A DNA stretch of 64,000 bases from assembly GCF_000737245.1 (NCBI RefSeq), contig NZ_JPQU01000023.1, positions 186,001-250,000 on the forward strand, given 5' to 3'. This document shows, in pieces, positions 9,524 through 18,451 of the stretch (positions within the stretch are counted from its first letter, which is position 1; every line of letters begins with the position of its first letter). This stretch comes from Pseudomonas syringae (GTDB lineage Bacteria; Pseudomonadota; Gammaproteobacteria; Pseudomonadales; Pseudomonadaceae). The notes below the pieces were generated by a model that searched no databases, was not told where the DNA came from, and was given only the letters and a program-made list of their open reading frames with translations. A program made the position numbers and the translations under genes.

Positions 9524-9706
9524 ATGTCAGACACAAAAACCGTTAACGGCTATTTGATCAATAAGCTCGCCGATGGTCATTGGTGGGTTTGCGCCGCTAA
9601 CGCAGAAGCCATTGCCGGACCGTTCGCCAGCGAAAGTGCCGCTGTGGAAGTCGCGGCAGTTTTGCAGGACCAACCCAAGGCAGCCCGCCGCCGCTCGGAA
9701 AAATGA
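9524..9706 (+). CDS. Small conserved-type protein, function unknown
   Basis: A 60-aa soluble protein (MSDTKTVNGYLINKL...) with a tryptophan-containing core (GHWWVCAA) and a basic C-terminal tail (KAARRRSEK). No signal peptide or membrane segment. The start has CGAGAAC upstream as a modest ribosome site. I do not recognise a family. Coding character agrees with the neighbouring genes, and its compact single-domain look suggests a real gene rather than chance. Confidence 0.6.
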   Translation: MSDTKTVNGYLINKLADGHWWVCAANAEAIAGPFASESAAVEVAAVLQDQPKAARRRSEK

Positions 9707-9807
9707 CGCTTTAGTTCACTTACCAGAATGATGTCGGAACGATGGCATCGTTCATCAGTCGAACCAATAACCCTACTCTTTGGCCTCTCTTGCGAAGCGC
9801 AAAAAAC

Positions 9808-10089
9808 ATGATCCGATTTTTGTCCATTATTGCTGTACTGGGCCTCGCTGGCTGCGCAACCTCCTCCAATACTTATCTCAAGAATGGCAAGCAAGGTCTG
9901 AGCATCGATTGTTCAGGCGAAGCGATGTCGTGGGCCAGTTGCTACGAAAAAGCCGATGCCTCTTGTGCAGGCACCGGATACGAAATCGTTGGGACCGATG
10001 GAACACCGCAACCCAGGGAGAGCGATAAAACCCTGGGCGTGGATGTCGGCAACTACAAAGCCCGTAGCGTTTTGGTGGTATGTAAATAA
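9808..10089 (+). CDS. Small putative lipoprotein
   Basis: A 93-aa protein starting MIRFLSIIAVLGLAGCATSS, a short hydrophobic signal with lipobox LAG-C, predicting an acylated cysteine and envelope location. The mature part has three further cysteines that could form disulfides, and ends with VLVVCK. An in-frame ATG lies 66 bp upstream, but only the internal ATG gives a lipoprotein signal. It is convergent with another small lipoprotein gene 21 bp away. Function unknown. Confidence 0.7.
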   Translation: MIRFLSIIAVLGLAGCATSSNTYLKNGKQGLSIDCSGEAMSWASCYEKADASCAGTGYEIVGTDGTPQPRESDKTLGVDVGNYKARSVLVVCK

Positions 10090-10110
10090 TTCCCCGGCCT
10101 ACCCCCTTGA

Positions 10111-10461
10111 TCAGCCGGAGATGCACTCGGTAGCCGCGGTCTGCACATCTTTCGGCCGGATCGGCAGGTTGGACAAGCGCTCATAGACCTTGATCGAGCT
10201 GCCGTTTGAGCGGTTTTCGATATCCAGAACAGCGGCTGGGTCTTTGCTTAGTTTCTGCGCCACGATCACCCGTAGCCCGTCGTGATGATCCATCACGACC
10301 GGAGCTTTGCGGCTATTGGAGATCTTGCCGACGAAACACGCGGCATACTCTTTCGGGCTTTTTCCAGACATGACATTCATTGTGGCTGGGGTATGTTCGA
10401 TATCTGCGACGGTGGCACAACCAGTCATCGCCAGAGCCAAAATCACGACGGCCAATTTCAT
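10111..10461 (-). CDS. Small putative lipoprotein
   Basis: A 116-aa protein starting MKLAVVILALAMTGCATVAD with a clear lipobox MTG-C, so predicted to be lipid-anchored in the envelope. The ATG is preceded by GGGAGGATTGT, a strong ribosome site. The mature domain carries a conserved-looking HHDGLRVIVAQ segment and a pair of cysteines (ACFVG, TECISG). I do not recognise a named family. Confidence 0.75.
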   Translation of the reverse strand: MKLAVVILALAMTGCATVADIEHTPATMNVMSGKSPKEYAACFVGKISNSRKAPVVMDHHDGLRVIVAQKLSKDPAAVLDIENRSNGSSIKVYERLSNLPIRPKDVQTAATECISG

Positions 10462-10629
10462 ACAATCCTCCCAATAAAGGTCCTACGACAAGCTTGATGA
10501 GGATTAAATCCCCGATAAGGTCGTTTTACCGTGAAAGACTGCAATAAATCATGAATCGCCGGTAAATGCCGGTGCGCGTCATGCTATCGTTTTGATTTTT
10601 CGAAAAAAGCCTTCCCGTCGGAGACACCC

Positions 10630-10935
10630 ATGAAATTCGTACACCAGCGCGAGCACCTCAATGAAGACGACCTGGTCGTCATCGAGTGTTCTCAGCTCTG
10701 CAATATTCGCCTGATGAACGATTCCAACTTCCGCAGCTTCAAAAATGGCGGTAAGCACACCTACCACGGCGGCGCATTCGACCGGTTCCCTGCCAAGATC
10801 GCCGCGCCAAGCACCGGATTCTGGAACATCACGATCGACACGTCAGGTCGCAAGATGGATTCCAATGGCGGGCGCAAGACCACCTTTACTCACTCGATTA
10901 AAATCGTCCGCCGCTCGACTTCCCGATTGAGCTGA
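10630..10935 (+). CDS. DUF1883 domain protein
   Basis: A 101-aa soluble protein that fits the DUF1883 family: MKFVHQREHLNEDDLVVIECSQ at the start, a central GGKHTYHGGAFDRFPAKI and a C-terminal GFWNITID beta-strand region followed by a basic tail. DUF1883 domains also occur fused to TIR or signalling domains; here it stands alone. Followed after 14 bp by a 60-aa gene on the same strand. Function unknown. Confidence 0.8.
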   Translation: MKFVHQREHLNEDDLVVIECSQLCNIRLMNDSNFRSFKNGGKHTYHGGAFDRFPAKIAAPSTGFWNITIDTSGRKMDSNGGRKTTFTHSIKIVRRSTSRLS

Positions 10936-10949
10936 CACAAGGAGCCAAT

Positions 10950-11132
10950 GTGAGCACGCCTGTTCCCCGTACCACCAAATACGCCGTCAGCTATAAACTC
11001 AATGGCGAACGCCGCTTCGAGTTCGCTCAATTGCAGTCGGCATCTGTCGAAGAAGCAAGGAGCGCCCTGGAAAAAATGCACGGCCAGAGCGGCGATGAGA
11101 TTACCGACGTCAAAGTCAGCAAAGCCCTGTAA
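10950..11132 (+). CDS. Small hypothetical protein (GTG start)
   Basis: A 60-aa protein read from the GTG at 10950, with GGAG 6 bp upstream; the overlapping ATG at 10948 runs into an immediate stop in its own frame. The sequence (TTKYAVSYKLNGERRFEFAQL..., ALEKMHGQSGDEITDVKVSK) looks like a small alpha/beta domain. It is 14 bp behind the DUF1883 gene and 23 bp ahead of alkB, so probably co-transcribed. Confidence 0.65.
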   Translation: MSTPVPRTTKYAVSYKLNGERRFEFAQLQSASVEEARSALEKMHGQSGDEITDVKVSKAL

Positions 11133-11155
11133 GCCGGCGGTACACCTGCACGTCC

Positions 11156-11830
11156 ATGAAACGAGAAAGCACGACGCCCATTACCTTTGATCTGTTCGAT
11201 GATGCGCCAGTTCATACGGCAACTGAGCAGATCGGGCCGCGCTCTTACGTGTTGCGCGGCTTCGCCCTACCCCTGATCGAGGGACTGCTGCCGGCACTGA
11301 GCGAGGTGTTGAGCCAGGCGCCCTTTCGCCACATGGTCACACCCGGCGGGTTCACCATGTCGGCGGCGCTGAGCAGTTGCGGCAGTTATGGCTGGAAGAC
11401 TGATCGATCCGGCTACAGTTACTCGCCAACCGACCCCCAAACCGGCCTGCCCTGGCCAGCAATCCCTGCGGTTTTCATGGAGTTGGCCCAGGCGGCCGCC
11501 TTGGCGTGCGATTTTCCGGGGTTCGTTCCCGACGCGTGTCTGATCAACTGCTACGTGCCCGGGGCAAAAATGTCCCTGCATCAGGACAGGGACGAAAAAC
11601 AATTGCAGTGGCCCGTCGTCTCGGTGTCGTTGGGCCTGCCCGCGATCTTTCTATTTGGTGGTTTTCAGCGTCAGGACAAAGCACAACGCATCCCGCTGAT
11701 GCACGGCGATGTGGTGGTCTGGGGTGGAGAAGATCGTCTTCGGTTCCATGGGGTGCTGCCCATCAAACCCGGTTATCACGCTCAGTTGGGCGAGCAACGC
11801 ATCAACTTCACCTTCAGAAAGGCCATGTGA
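11156..11830 (+). CDS. alkB: DNA oxidative demethylase AlkB
   Basis: Fe(II)/2-oxoglutarate dioxygenase that removes alkyl groups from N1-methyladenine and N3-methylcytosine in DNA or RNA. The 224-aa protein shows the iron ligands H-x-D in LHQDRDE and the distal H in LRFHGVLP, and the 2-oxoglutarate-binding arginines in RINFTFR, matching E. coli AlkB in length and order. The nucleotide-recognition loop GYSYSP is present. It is the third gene of a short plus-strand run and is followed by a REP doublet. Confidence 0.95.
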   Translation: MKRESTTPITFDLFDDAPVHTATEQIGPRSYVLRGFALPLIEGLLPALSEVLSQAPFRHMVTPGGFTMSAALSSCGSYGWKTDRSGYSYSPTDPQTGLPWPAIPAVFMELAQAAALACDFPGFVPDACLINCYVPGAKMSLHQDRDEKQLQWPVVSVSLGLPAIFLFGGFQRQDKAQRIPLMHGDVVVWGGEDRLRFHGVLPIKPGYHAQLGEQRINFTFRKAM

Positions 11831-11920
11831 TCGCGCTGTGTTTTGTCTGGGCTGAGGGAATTTCTGTATTTGTCTGCAGAACTTCTGACAACTCATAAAC
11901 CCTCGGTTGACATCGAACCT

Positions 11921-12010
11921 GTGGGAGCGAATTCATTCGCGAAGGCAACATTGAAAACGCTGAAAATGCGTCGATTGTACTGGCCTCTTCGCGAATGAAT
12001 TTGCTCCCAC
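11921..12010. repeat. REP doublet (REPIN-like), GCGAATTCATTCGC stem class
   Basis: GTGGGAGCGAATTCATTCGC and its inverse GCGAATGAATTTGCTCCCAC flank about 50 bp between the convergent alkB and GH15 genes. The class recurs at 34440 and 40961. Confidence 0.85.
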
Positions 12011-12044
12011 AACACATAGCAAAACCGCAAACCGATCCGCGCGC

Positions 12045-13865
12045 TTATTTAACGGTATCTGCTTCGGCCCTGGCCCGGGTTTTCACCGGGCAAACAACCC
12101 GATGCAGGTTGAGCGCAGTGTTGATGATCCCGATGTGGCTGAAGGCCTGAGGGAAATTCCCCAGCATGCGTTTTTCACGGGGGTCATATTGTTCCGCGAG
12201 CAAGCCAAGGTCGTTGCATAAGCCACACAGGCGCTCAAACAAGACAGCAGCATCCTCGTCCCGCCCCATCAATACATAAACATCCGCCAACCAGAACGAA
12301 CAGACCAGAAAAGTCCCTTCACGACCTGCTACGCCATCGGTGCTGTGATCCGTGTCATAGCGCAACAACAACCCGTCTTCAATCAGGCTGCGTTCGATGG
12401 CAGCGACAGTGCCGATGAATCGTTTGTCGTCAACCGGCAGGAACCCCGTCAGGGCGATTTGCAGCAGACTGGCGTCCAGCGCCTTTTCACCATAGGTCTG
12501 GGTGAAACTGCCCAGCTCGGCGTCATAGCCATTGCGGCAGACATCGGCATGGATCTCGTCAGCAACGCTGCGGTAGTGCACCGCCATCGCCCGCTCTTCA
12601 TCGGTCTGTGCCGTTTCGGCAATGAGCTTGGCGTTGCGATCAAATGCAACCCAGGCCATGACTTTCGAATGAGTAAAGTGACGTGGCTCCGAACGAATTT
12701 CCCAGATACCTCGATCAGGCTGGTGCCAGACTTTCTCGAGGAACGGCATGATGACTTTCGAAATCGCGATACTGCGTGGTGGGCGAGGCAAGCCGCCCTT
12801 GATAGCCTGGATCATCGCGTCGGCCACCTCCCCGTACACATCCAGCTGCATTTGCGTAGCTGCGCCGTTACCAATGCGGACCGGACGGGAATCCTCGTAC
12901 CCGCTCAACCAGGGTAATTCGAATTCTGGCAGTCGCCGCTCGCCACCCAGACCGTACATGATCTGGATTTGCTCGGGATTGCCGGCGACCGCTCGCATCA
13001 ACCATTCGCGCCAGGCTGCTGCTTCTTCGAAGTAGCCCAGATTCATGAATGCCAGCAAGGTCATGGTCGCGTCGCGCAGCCAGCAGTAGCGATAATCCCA
13101 GTTGCGCTCGCCCCCCAGCTGTTCTGGCAGAGAAGTCGTTACTGCGGCGACGATGCCACCGGTGGGCTGGTAAGTCATGGCCTTGAGGGTGATCAACGAA
13201 CGCTTGACCCGCTCGGTCCACGGCCCGACATCAGGACAACGATCCGAGAATTCCAGCCAGAAATACTCTGTCTCTTGCAGGGCCTGCTCGGAATCTATGC
13301 CATCCTCGACCGGCTCACTGGATGCCTGATGACTGAGCACGAAGGGTTTGCGCTCCCCGGCATCGACACGAAAATGACTCGCCGTGTGATGATCCATCGC
13401 CTGCAACGCTTCGGGTGTGCGCAACACGAGCATTTCCGGCCCTGCGACTGCCGTAAGCCGGTGACCACCCTTATTCTCGACCCAAGGCACACTGCTGCCA
13501 TAGTCGAAGCGAATCGCCAGGTCCATATCAAAAACCACATGACCCTCAAGGCCGACCACGATACGCACGACATGGCTGCCATGATTGACAGGCATGAAAT
13601 CGACCAGCATCGCGCGACCGGTTTCAGTTTCGAACAGGGTCTCGAGAATCAAGGTGCCGCTACGGTAGCGCCGTTCTGTTTTGACAGTCGGCGACACCGG
13701 CGCGATCTTCCAGCGGCCGTTATCGCTATCGCCCAACAGTGCGGCGAAACATGCCGGCGAGTCGAAGCGCGGGAAACACAACCAATCGAGCGAGCCATCT
13801 CTGGAAACCAGCGCGGCGGTTTTGCAGTTGCCGAGCAGCGCATAGTCTTCAATCAATGCAGCCAT
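12045..13865 (-). CDS. Glycoside hydrolase family 15 protein (glucoamylase/trehalase-like)
   Basis: A 606-aa cytoplasmic hydrolase. The N-terminal beta domain begins IEDYALLGNCKTAALVSRDGSLDWLCFPRFDSPACF, split here as the IEDYALLGN and DWLCFPRFDSP landmarks of GH15. The C-terminal (alpha/alpha)6 barrel contains WDYRYCWLRDATMTL, the substrate-binding/catalytic strip of the family, and EQYDPREKRMLGNFPQAFSH near the end. No signal peptide. Family activities include glucoamylase and trehalase; its place at the end of gnd-zwf-HAD, near the trehalose operon, suggests it feeds glucose into the oxidative pathway. Exact substrate not assignable from sequence. Confidence 0.9.
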   Translation of the reverse strand: MAALIEDYALLGNCKTAALVSRDGSLDWLCFPRFDSPACFAALLGDSDNGRWKIAPVSPTVKTERRYRSGTLILETLFETETGRAMLVDFMPVNHGSHVVRIVVGLEGHVVFDMDLAIRFDYGSSVPWVENKGGHRLTAVAGPEMLVLRTPEALQAMDHHTASHFRVDAGERKPFVLSHQASSEPVEDGIDSEQALQETEYFWLEFSDRCPDVGPWTERVKRSLITLKAMTYQPTGGIVAAVTTSLPEQLGGERNWDYRYCWLRDATMTLLAFMNLGYFEEAAAWREWLMRAVAGNPEQIQIMYGLGGERRLPEFELPWLSGYEDSRPVRIGNGAATQMQLDVYGEVADAMIQAIKGGLPRPPRSIAISKVIMPFLEKVWHQPDRGIWEIRSEPRHFTHSKVMAWVAFDRNAKLIAETAQTDEERAMAVHYRSVADEIHADVCRNGYDAELGSFTQTYGEKALDASLLQIALTGFLPVDDKRFIGTVAAIERSLIEDGLLLRYDTDHSTDGVAGREGTFLVCSFWLADVYVLMGRDEDAAVLFERLCGLCNDLGLLAEQYDPREKRMLGNFPQAFSHIGIINTALNLHRVVCPVKTRARAEADTVK

Positions 13866-13912
13866 TACACTTCCGCCCTTGTCGAGTCATGCCAGTCAGC
13901 GAGCCGACCGGT

Positions 13913-14725
13913 TCAGCGTTGCAGGATGTAGCGGTCGATAGCGCTAGCAACACCATCTTCAAGATTACTGCCGGTGATGAAGCTGGCCTTACTGCGCACA
14001 ACCTCTTCAGCCTGCCCCATGGCAATTGACAGTCCCGCCTGCTGGAACATGGCGACGTCATTACCGCCATCGCCTATGGCTGCGGTGTTGGCCATCGGAA
14101 CACCCAGCTGAGCAGCCAGCGTGACTAGCGCGGTGCCCTTGTTAGCGTCCAGTGCCGTGACATCCAGGTAATACGACTGTGAGCGTGCAGCAAGCGCCAA
14201 ACCTGCGATCAATGGGTTAAGCCTGCTTTCAAGCTGCTTGAGCAGTTCAAAGTCGGTGCTGGCCGCTACGATCTTGTCGATCCGATCGAGGTAAGCTTCA
14301 AAGCTCGCCACCTGAACCGGCGCATATCCGAGCGTGTGCCACTCGTGCTCAACGTAGTCACCGTCAGGATCAGTCAGCAACCACTGATCATCGGCAAATA
14401 CCCATACCGCAACGTCGTGTTCAGCGAACAGGTCAAGGGTCGTCCGGGCAGCCGCTTCATCAATGCGATGGGCGACCAACAGGCTGCCGTCCGCATTGAC
14501 AATGTTGCCGCCATTGAACCCCACGGTTGGCAGATCAATCCCCAGGGCCTCGATCTGTTGACGCATGGCGCGTGGAGGCCTGCTGCTGGCCACCGTGAAA
14601 TGAACCCCGGCGGCCCGCAAGCGGGCAACTGCGTCTATATTGGCTTGGCTAAGGGTGTGATCGGGGCGGAGCAGCGTGCCGTCGATATCGGAAAGCAGAA
14701 GCTGAACTCTCGTATCTTCAACCAT
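13913..14725 (-). CDS. Cof-type HAD-IIB sugar phosphatase
   Basis: A 270-aa haloacid-dehalogenase-family phosphatase. Motif I is LLSDIDGTLL (nucleophile D, acid D), motif II is VASSRPP, motif III the downstream lysine in DANKGTAL, and motif IV GDGGNDVAMF, the Cof/YbiV arrangement with a C2 cap. The ATG at 14725 overlaps the zwf stop by 8 bp, implying translational coupling. The frame extends upstream but lacks a better start. Context suggests dephosphorylation of a hexose-phosphate; substrate unknown. Confidence 0.9.
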   Translation of the reverse strand: MVEDTRVQLLLSDIDGTLLRPDHTLSQANIDAVARLRAAGVHFTVASSRPPRAMRQQIEALGIDLPTVGFNGGNIVNADGSLLVAHRIDEAAARTTLDLFAEHDVAVWVFADDQWLLTDPDGDYVEHEWHTLGYAPVQVASFEAYLDRIDKIVAASTDFELLKQLESRLNPLIAGLALAARSQSYYLDVTALDANKGTALVTLAAQLGVPMANTAAIGDGGNDVAMFQQAGLSIAMGQAEEVVRSKASFITGSNLEDGVASAIDRYILQR

Positions 14726-16250
14726 TAATATCCCGCCATTCCCGACCGTCACGGGCCATTAAGTCATCGGCCGCAAGAGGGCCGTCTTCGCCAGCTGGAT
14801 ACAGCTCGACCTGCGGGTGTTTCTGCCATGCGTCCAGAAATGGTTGCACTGCCTTCCAGCCGTTTTCGATGTTGTCCGCGCGCTGGAATAGCGTCTGGTC
14901 GCCCGTCAGGCAATCGTAAATCAGGGTTTCATAGCCGGTGGAAGGCTGCATTTCGAAAAACTCGTTGTATTCAAAACCCAGCTCGATGTCTTCCATGTGC
15001 AAATTCGGTCCCGGACGCTTGGCGTAGAGATCGAACCACATCCCCTCATTAGGCTGAATCTGGATACGCAGGAAGTTGGGCTTGAGCTGGTCAACTTCAG
15101 TATCGCGGAACTGCGCATAGGGCGCCGGCTTGAAGGAAATGGCGATTTCCGTACTGCGAGTGCTCATGCGCTTCCCGGTACGCAAGTAGAACGGAACACC
15201 CACCCAGCGCCAGTTATCGATCATCACCTTGAGGGCCACGTAGGTTTCAGTGGTGCTTTCCGGATCGACCTTGTTCTCCTGACGGTAGCCGGTGATGTCA
15301 GCCCCTTCTTTGTTGCCCTTCGAATACTGACCACGCACCGAATTGGCCAAAGCCTCCAGCTCGGACCACGGCCGTATGGCGCCGACGACCTTGGCTTTCT
15401 CGCCGCGAACCGCGTCGGCGCCGAATGCCGCCGGCGGCTCCATGGCAACCATTGCCAGTAGCTGGAACAGGTGATTGGGCACCATATCCCGCAATGCACC
15501 AGTGTTTTCGTAGAAGCTGCCACGCGTTTCGACGCCAACGGTTTCCGCTGCGGTGATCTGCACGTGGTCGATGTAATGGTTATTCCAGAACGACTCGAAC
15601 AACGCATTGGAGAACCGGCTGACCAGAATATTCTGGACGGTTTCCTTGCCCAGATAATGATCGATACGGTAGATCTGCTTTTCGGTCATGACCTTGAGCA
15701 AACAGGCGTTCAGTTCCACCGCGCTGGCGTAATCGGAACCAAACGGCTTTTCGATCACCACCCGCCGAAACTGATCCTCGGTTTCCGTCAGCAGGCCGGA
15801 AGAGCCAAGCCGCGTCGCGACCTCACTGAAGAACCGAGGAGCCGTCGCGAGATAGAACACCGCATTCCCGCTGCCGGTGCTCTTGATCTTCTCGGCGATG
15901 TCGGCGTAGGTGGAATCATCGAGAAAATCCCCCTGCACATAGCTGATACGGCTCGCGAGACTGGCCCAGAGCTTTGGATCCAGGGGCTCCTCACCGCCGG
16001 ACGCCACCTTGCTTGCGGCTTCCTGGCGGATGAAATCCTCAAGCTTTTTGGCAAAGTCAGCATCGCTGATCGCATTGTGATCAACGCCGACGATGTGCAG
16101 ACCTTCGTCAACCAGACCGTCACGGGTCAGGTTATAAAGCGCCGGCATCAGCAGACGCTTGACCAGGTCACCATGCGCGCCAAACAGGAACAGCGTGGTA
16201 GGCGGCGCGACTTCAGGCTTCGGCACTCTATTACCTTGGGTTAACCCCAT
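14718..16250 (-). CDS. zwf: Glucose-6-phosphate 1-dehydrogenase
   Basis: Oxidises glucose-6-phosphate to 6-phosphogluconolactone. The 510-aa protein has the N-terminal coenzyme motif LFGAHGDLVKR, the substrate-binding RIDHYLGKE with the catalytic histidine, and EKPFGSD. The more usual motif here is GASGDL; the serine is replaced by histidine. Start and stop overlap gnd (TAATG) and the HAD gene, so the three are one translationally coupled operon. Pseudomonads normally also carry a zwf copy next to hexR and pgl; this copy, paired with a short gnd, is the second type. Confidence 0.95.
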   Translation of the reverse strand: MGLTQGNRVPKPEVAPPTTLFLFGAHGDLVKRLLMPALYNLTRDGLVDEGLHIVGVDHNAISDADFAKKLEDFIRQEAASKVASGGEEPLDPKLWASLASRISYVQGDFLDDSTYADIAEKIKSTGSGNAVFYLATAPRFFSEVATRLGSSGLLTETEDQFRRVVIEKPFGSDYASAVELNACLLKVMTEKQIYRIDHYLGKETVQNILVSRFSNALFESFWNNHYIDHVQITAAETVGVETRGSFYENTGALRDMVPNHLFQLLAMVAMEPPAAFGADAVRGEKAKVVGAIRPWSELEALANSVRGQYSKGNKEGADITGYRQENKVDPESTTETYVALKVMIDNWRWVGVPFYLRTGKRMSTRSTEIAISFKPAPYAQFRDTEVDQLKPNFLRIQIQPNEGMWFDLYAKRPGPNLHMEDIELGFEYNEFFEMQPSTGYETLIYDCLTGDQTLFQRADNIENGWKAVQPFLDAWQKHPQVELYPAGEDGPLAADDLMARDGREWRDING

Positions 16251-17227
16251 TATTTGGGGCCCTCTTTGTGGCCACCAAAGCCGAAGCGCATGGCAGAGAG
16301 CATCTTGTCGGCGTAGGAACTTTTCTGCCGCGAACGGAAACGCGCAAACAACGCGCTGGAGAGCACCGGTACTGGAACCGCTTGCTCCATCGCCGCCTCA
16401 ATCGTCCAGCGCCCTTCGCCACTGTCGGCAACGGCACCCGAGTAAGCATCCAGCTGCGGATCGGTCGCCAGCGCGTCTGCCGTCAGATCCAGCAACCAGG
16501 ACGAGACCACGCTGCCACGACGCCATACTTCGGCGATATCAGCCATGTTCAGGTCGAAGCGCTGTTCAGGTGGCAGGTTTTCCGAGTTCTTCTGCTTGAG
16601 AATATCGAAGCCCTCAGCGAAGGCCTGCATCATGCCGTACTCGATGCCATTGTGGATCATCTTCACGAAGTGGCCCGAGCCGGCTGGGCCCGCGTGAATA
16701 TAACCACGCTCGGCACGATCGTCTGTGGAGCTGCGACCCTTGGTGCGCTCTACAGAGCCATAGCCTGGAGCAAGGGTCTCAAAGAGTGGATCCAGACGCT
16801 GCACCACGTCGGCTTCACCGCCAATCATCATGCAATACCCACGTTCCAGCCCCCAGACGCCGCCCGAGGTACCGACATCCACATAATGCAGGCCTTTTTC
16901 GGTGAGCGCCTTGGCACGACGCACGTCGTCTTTATAGAAGGTGTTGCCACCGTCGATGATGACGTCATCGGCATCCAGCAGATCAGCCAGAACATTGATG
17001 GTCTCTTCCGTTGGCTCACCGGCAGGCAACATGACCCAGACAGCACGGGGCTTGTCCATTGCGGCGACCAGCGCTGGGAGATCTGCAACGGCGGTCGAGC
17101 CTTCTTTGGCGAGCGCACTGCAGGAGGCTTCATCGCGATCATAAACAACCGTGGTGTGACCGTTGAGCATCAGTCGCCGTGCGATGTTGCCGCCCATACG
17201 GCCCAGTCCGATGATTCCAAGTTGCAT
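16250..17227 (-). CDS. gnd: 6-phosphogluconate dehydrogenase (decarboxylating), short form
   Basis: Converts 6-phosphogluconate to ribulose-5-phosphate and CO2. The 325-aa protein begins [19 protein letters not shown] (dinucleotide-binding GxGxxG) and has the substrate-binding [14 protein letters not shown] and the catalytic [15 protein letters not shown]. At 325 residues it is the short GntZ/YqeC-type enzyme, a group often NAD-preferring, not the ~470-aa form. The frame runs 183 bp further upstream, but the ATG at 17227 has GGAG and begins exactly at the Rossmann fold. First gene of the gnd-zwf-HAD-GH15 operon. Confidence 0.93.
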   Translation of the reverse strand: MQLGIIGLGRMGGNIARRLMLNGHTTVVYDRDEASCSALAKEGSTAVADLPALVAAMDKPRAVWVMLPAGEPTEETINVLADLLDADDVIIDGGNTFYKDDVRRAKALTEKGLHYVDVGTSGGVWGLERGYCMMIGGEADVVQRLDPLFETLAPGYGSVERTKGRSSTDDRAERGYIHAGPAGSGHFVKMIHNGIEYGMMQAFAEGFDILKQKNSENLPPEQRFDLNMADIAEVWRRGSVVSSWLLDLTADALATDPQLDAYSGAVADSGEGRWTIEAAMEQAVPVPVLSSALFARFRSRQKSSYADKMLSAMRFGFGGHKEGPK

Positions 17228-17550
17228 GTGCAGATGCTCCGTAATTGTAAAAAAGTGTCTCATTTTATAGCTCAGCCACAACCAGGGCCAAGCATGGGGT
17301 TTGATTGGTGCGGTGACCGCCACGATTGGGGCGAGGTCCAGGCACCGGAAAAGCAGGTTCCAGCCCGCATCTACAAGCTCATTGCCATGATTGAGAAACG
17401 TTCCGGACAATTAAAAATAAAAAAGTTCCTTTTTTTTGCAAAAGAAATCAGAATCGTCGCCGATAGAGAGGTAAGCAGAGGCGATTCGAGGATCGATAGT
17501 CATTTGCCATGGACCTTTCAGGTTTGAATCCGCCATTTGCGAGGTGAGCA
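17228..17550. other. Intergenic region between divergent gnd and a small gene
   Basis: About 320 bp with no supported gene. It holds an A/T-rich block (17410-17455) and presumably both divergent promoters, which I could not place with confidence. Confidence 0.4.
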
Positions 17551-17727
17551 ATGGGCACTGTACTTCCAGCTACCGCACCACAAACCCTCTACGTTACTGT
17601 CCGTCGTGACGAACTGCGCCAGCTTAAAGAAGAGCGCGAACAATTGCAGAAAAAGGTCGCTCATTTGAGCCTGATGCTGCAGCAGTCACAGCTCACCGGA
17701 TCCAGCACCACTGCCCTTCGCGCCTGA
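17551..17727 (+). CDS. Small coiled-coil protein, 58 aa
   Basis: A 58-codon frame starting MGTVLPATAPQTLYVTVRRD with GAGGTGA 4 bp upstream as ribosome site. Residues about 18-46 (RRDELRQLKEEREQLQKKV, then HLSLMLQQ) form a heptad-patterned amphipathic helix, so it probably dimerises. The arrangement of a leucine-zipper-like helix after a short flexible lead resembles small regulators or scaffold proteins, but no family is recognised. It is followed by two strong hairpins. Confidence 0.65.
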   Translation: MGTVLPATAPQTLYVTVRRDELRQLKEEREQLQKKVAHLSLMLQQSQLTGSSTTALRA

Positions 17728-17736
17728 TCCTGCGCC

Positions 17737-17760
17737 GGATGTTGCAGCCCTGCAACATCC
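17737..17760. terminator. Perfect hairpin after the 58-aa gene
   Basis: GGATGTTGCAG and CTGCAACATCC are exact inverse copies separated by two bases, so about 10 bp of stem with a tetraloop. No U-tract follows. A second dyad, GGCAAGCC/GGCTTGCC, lies at 17785-17810. Confidence 0.5.
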
Positions 17761-17959
17761 CTTCGATAGACAGTAATCCAAAGCGGCAAGCCCGCCCTGA
17801 CCGGCTTGCCCTCATGCAAAACACTCCCGGCCACCTTACGCCCCGCTACTAAAAGCTCCGACCCGACGCGTCTTGTAATGTTCCTCGTCACACCGGGCGG
17901 CGATCATGTACCTGAGTCCAACCCTCAGTCAGACGCAAGAGCACACCGGGCTGCGTCAT

Positions 17960-18451
17960 TCAAAGAGATTTCTGCCAGAACATCGCCTTGCCCATGACCG
18001 GGTCGAGTTCATAGCCAGCGAAACCAAGCTTGCGATAGGCGTTCTGAGCGACTGCATTGCCCTCCAGAACTTCCAGAGTCATTTTGCAGCAGCCACGCTG
18101 ACGGGCTATTTCCTCGACTTTGGCCAGCATTTTCTGGCTGATACCCAGGCCGCGATATTGGGCGACTACCGCAACGTCATGGATATTGATCAAAGGCCGG
18201 CACTGGAACGTCGAAAAACCTTCGAAGCAATTCACAAGCCCGACAGGCTCGCCGGAAATGAATGCGAGCACGCTGAACGCGTGGGGCCGCTTGGCCAACT
18301 CGATTGCCAGTTGCTGCTGCGTGTCGAGAGAGATCGACTGACCGCCGCCCATTACGTCTTCAGCATAATGATTCAGCACGAAGCCAATCGCCTCGGCGTG
18401 TACCGGATTCGTGTAACTCGCCTGCAGCACCAAAACCTCTGGGGTATCCAT
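17960..18451 (-). CDS. GNAT-family N-acetyltransferase
   Basis: A 163-aa acetyl-CoA-dependent acetyltransferase. The acetyl-CoA-binding motif A is VVAQYRGLGISQKML (the R/Q-x-x-G-x-G/A pattern), preceded by the beta-strand INIHDVAV and followed by LEVLEGNAVAQNAYRKLGF, the classic motif B. No signal peptide. GAGG lies 8 bp before the ATG at 18451. Substrate unknown; the overall shape is close to small-molecule or protein-amine acetyltransferases. Confidence 0.88.
   Translation of the reverse strand: MDTPEVLVLQASYTNPVHAEAIGFVLNHYAEDVMGGGQSISLDTQQQLAIELAKRPHAFSVLAFISGEPVGLVNCFEGFSTFQCRPLINIHDVAVVAQYRGLGISQKMLAKVEEIARQRGCCKMTLEVLEGNAVAQNAYRKLGFAGYELDPVMGKAMFWQKSL

Noticed and set aside
16268-17527. 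A 419-codon plus-strand open frame over gnd
   Set aside because: gnd motifs on the minus strand are complete and the antisense product has no family features.
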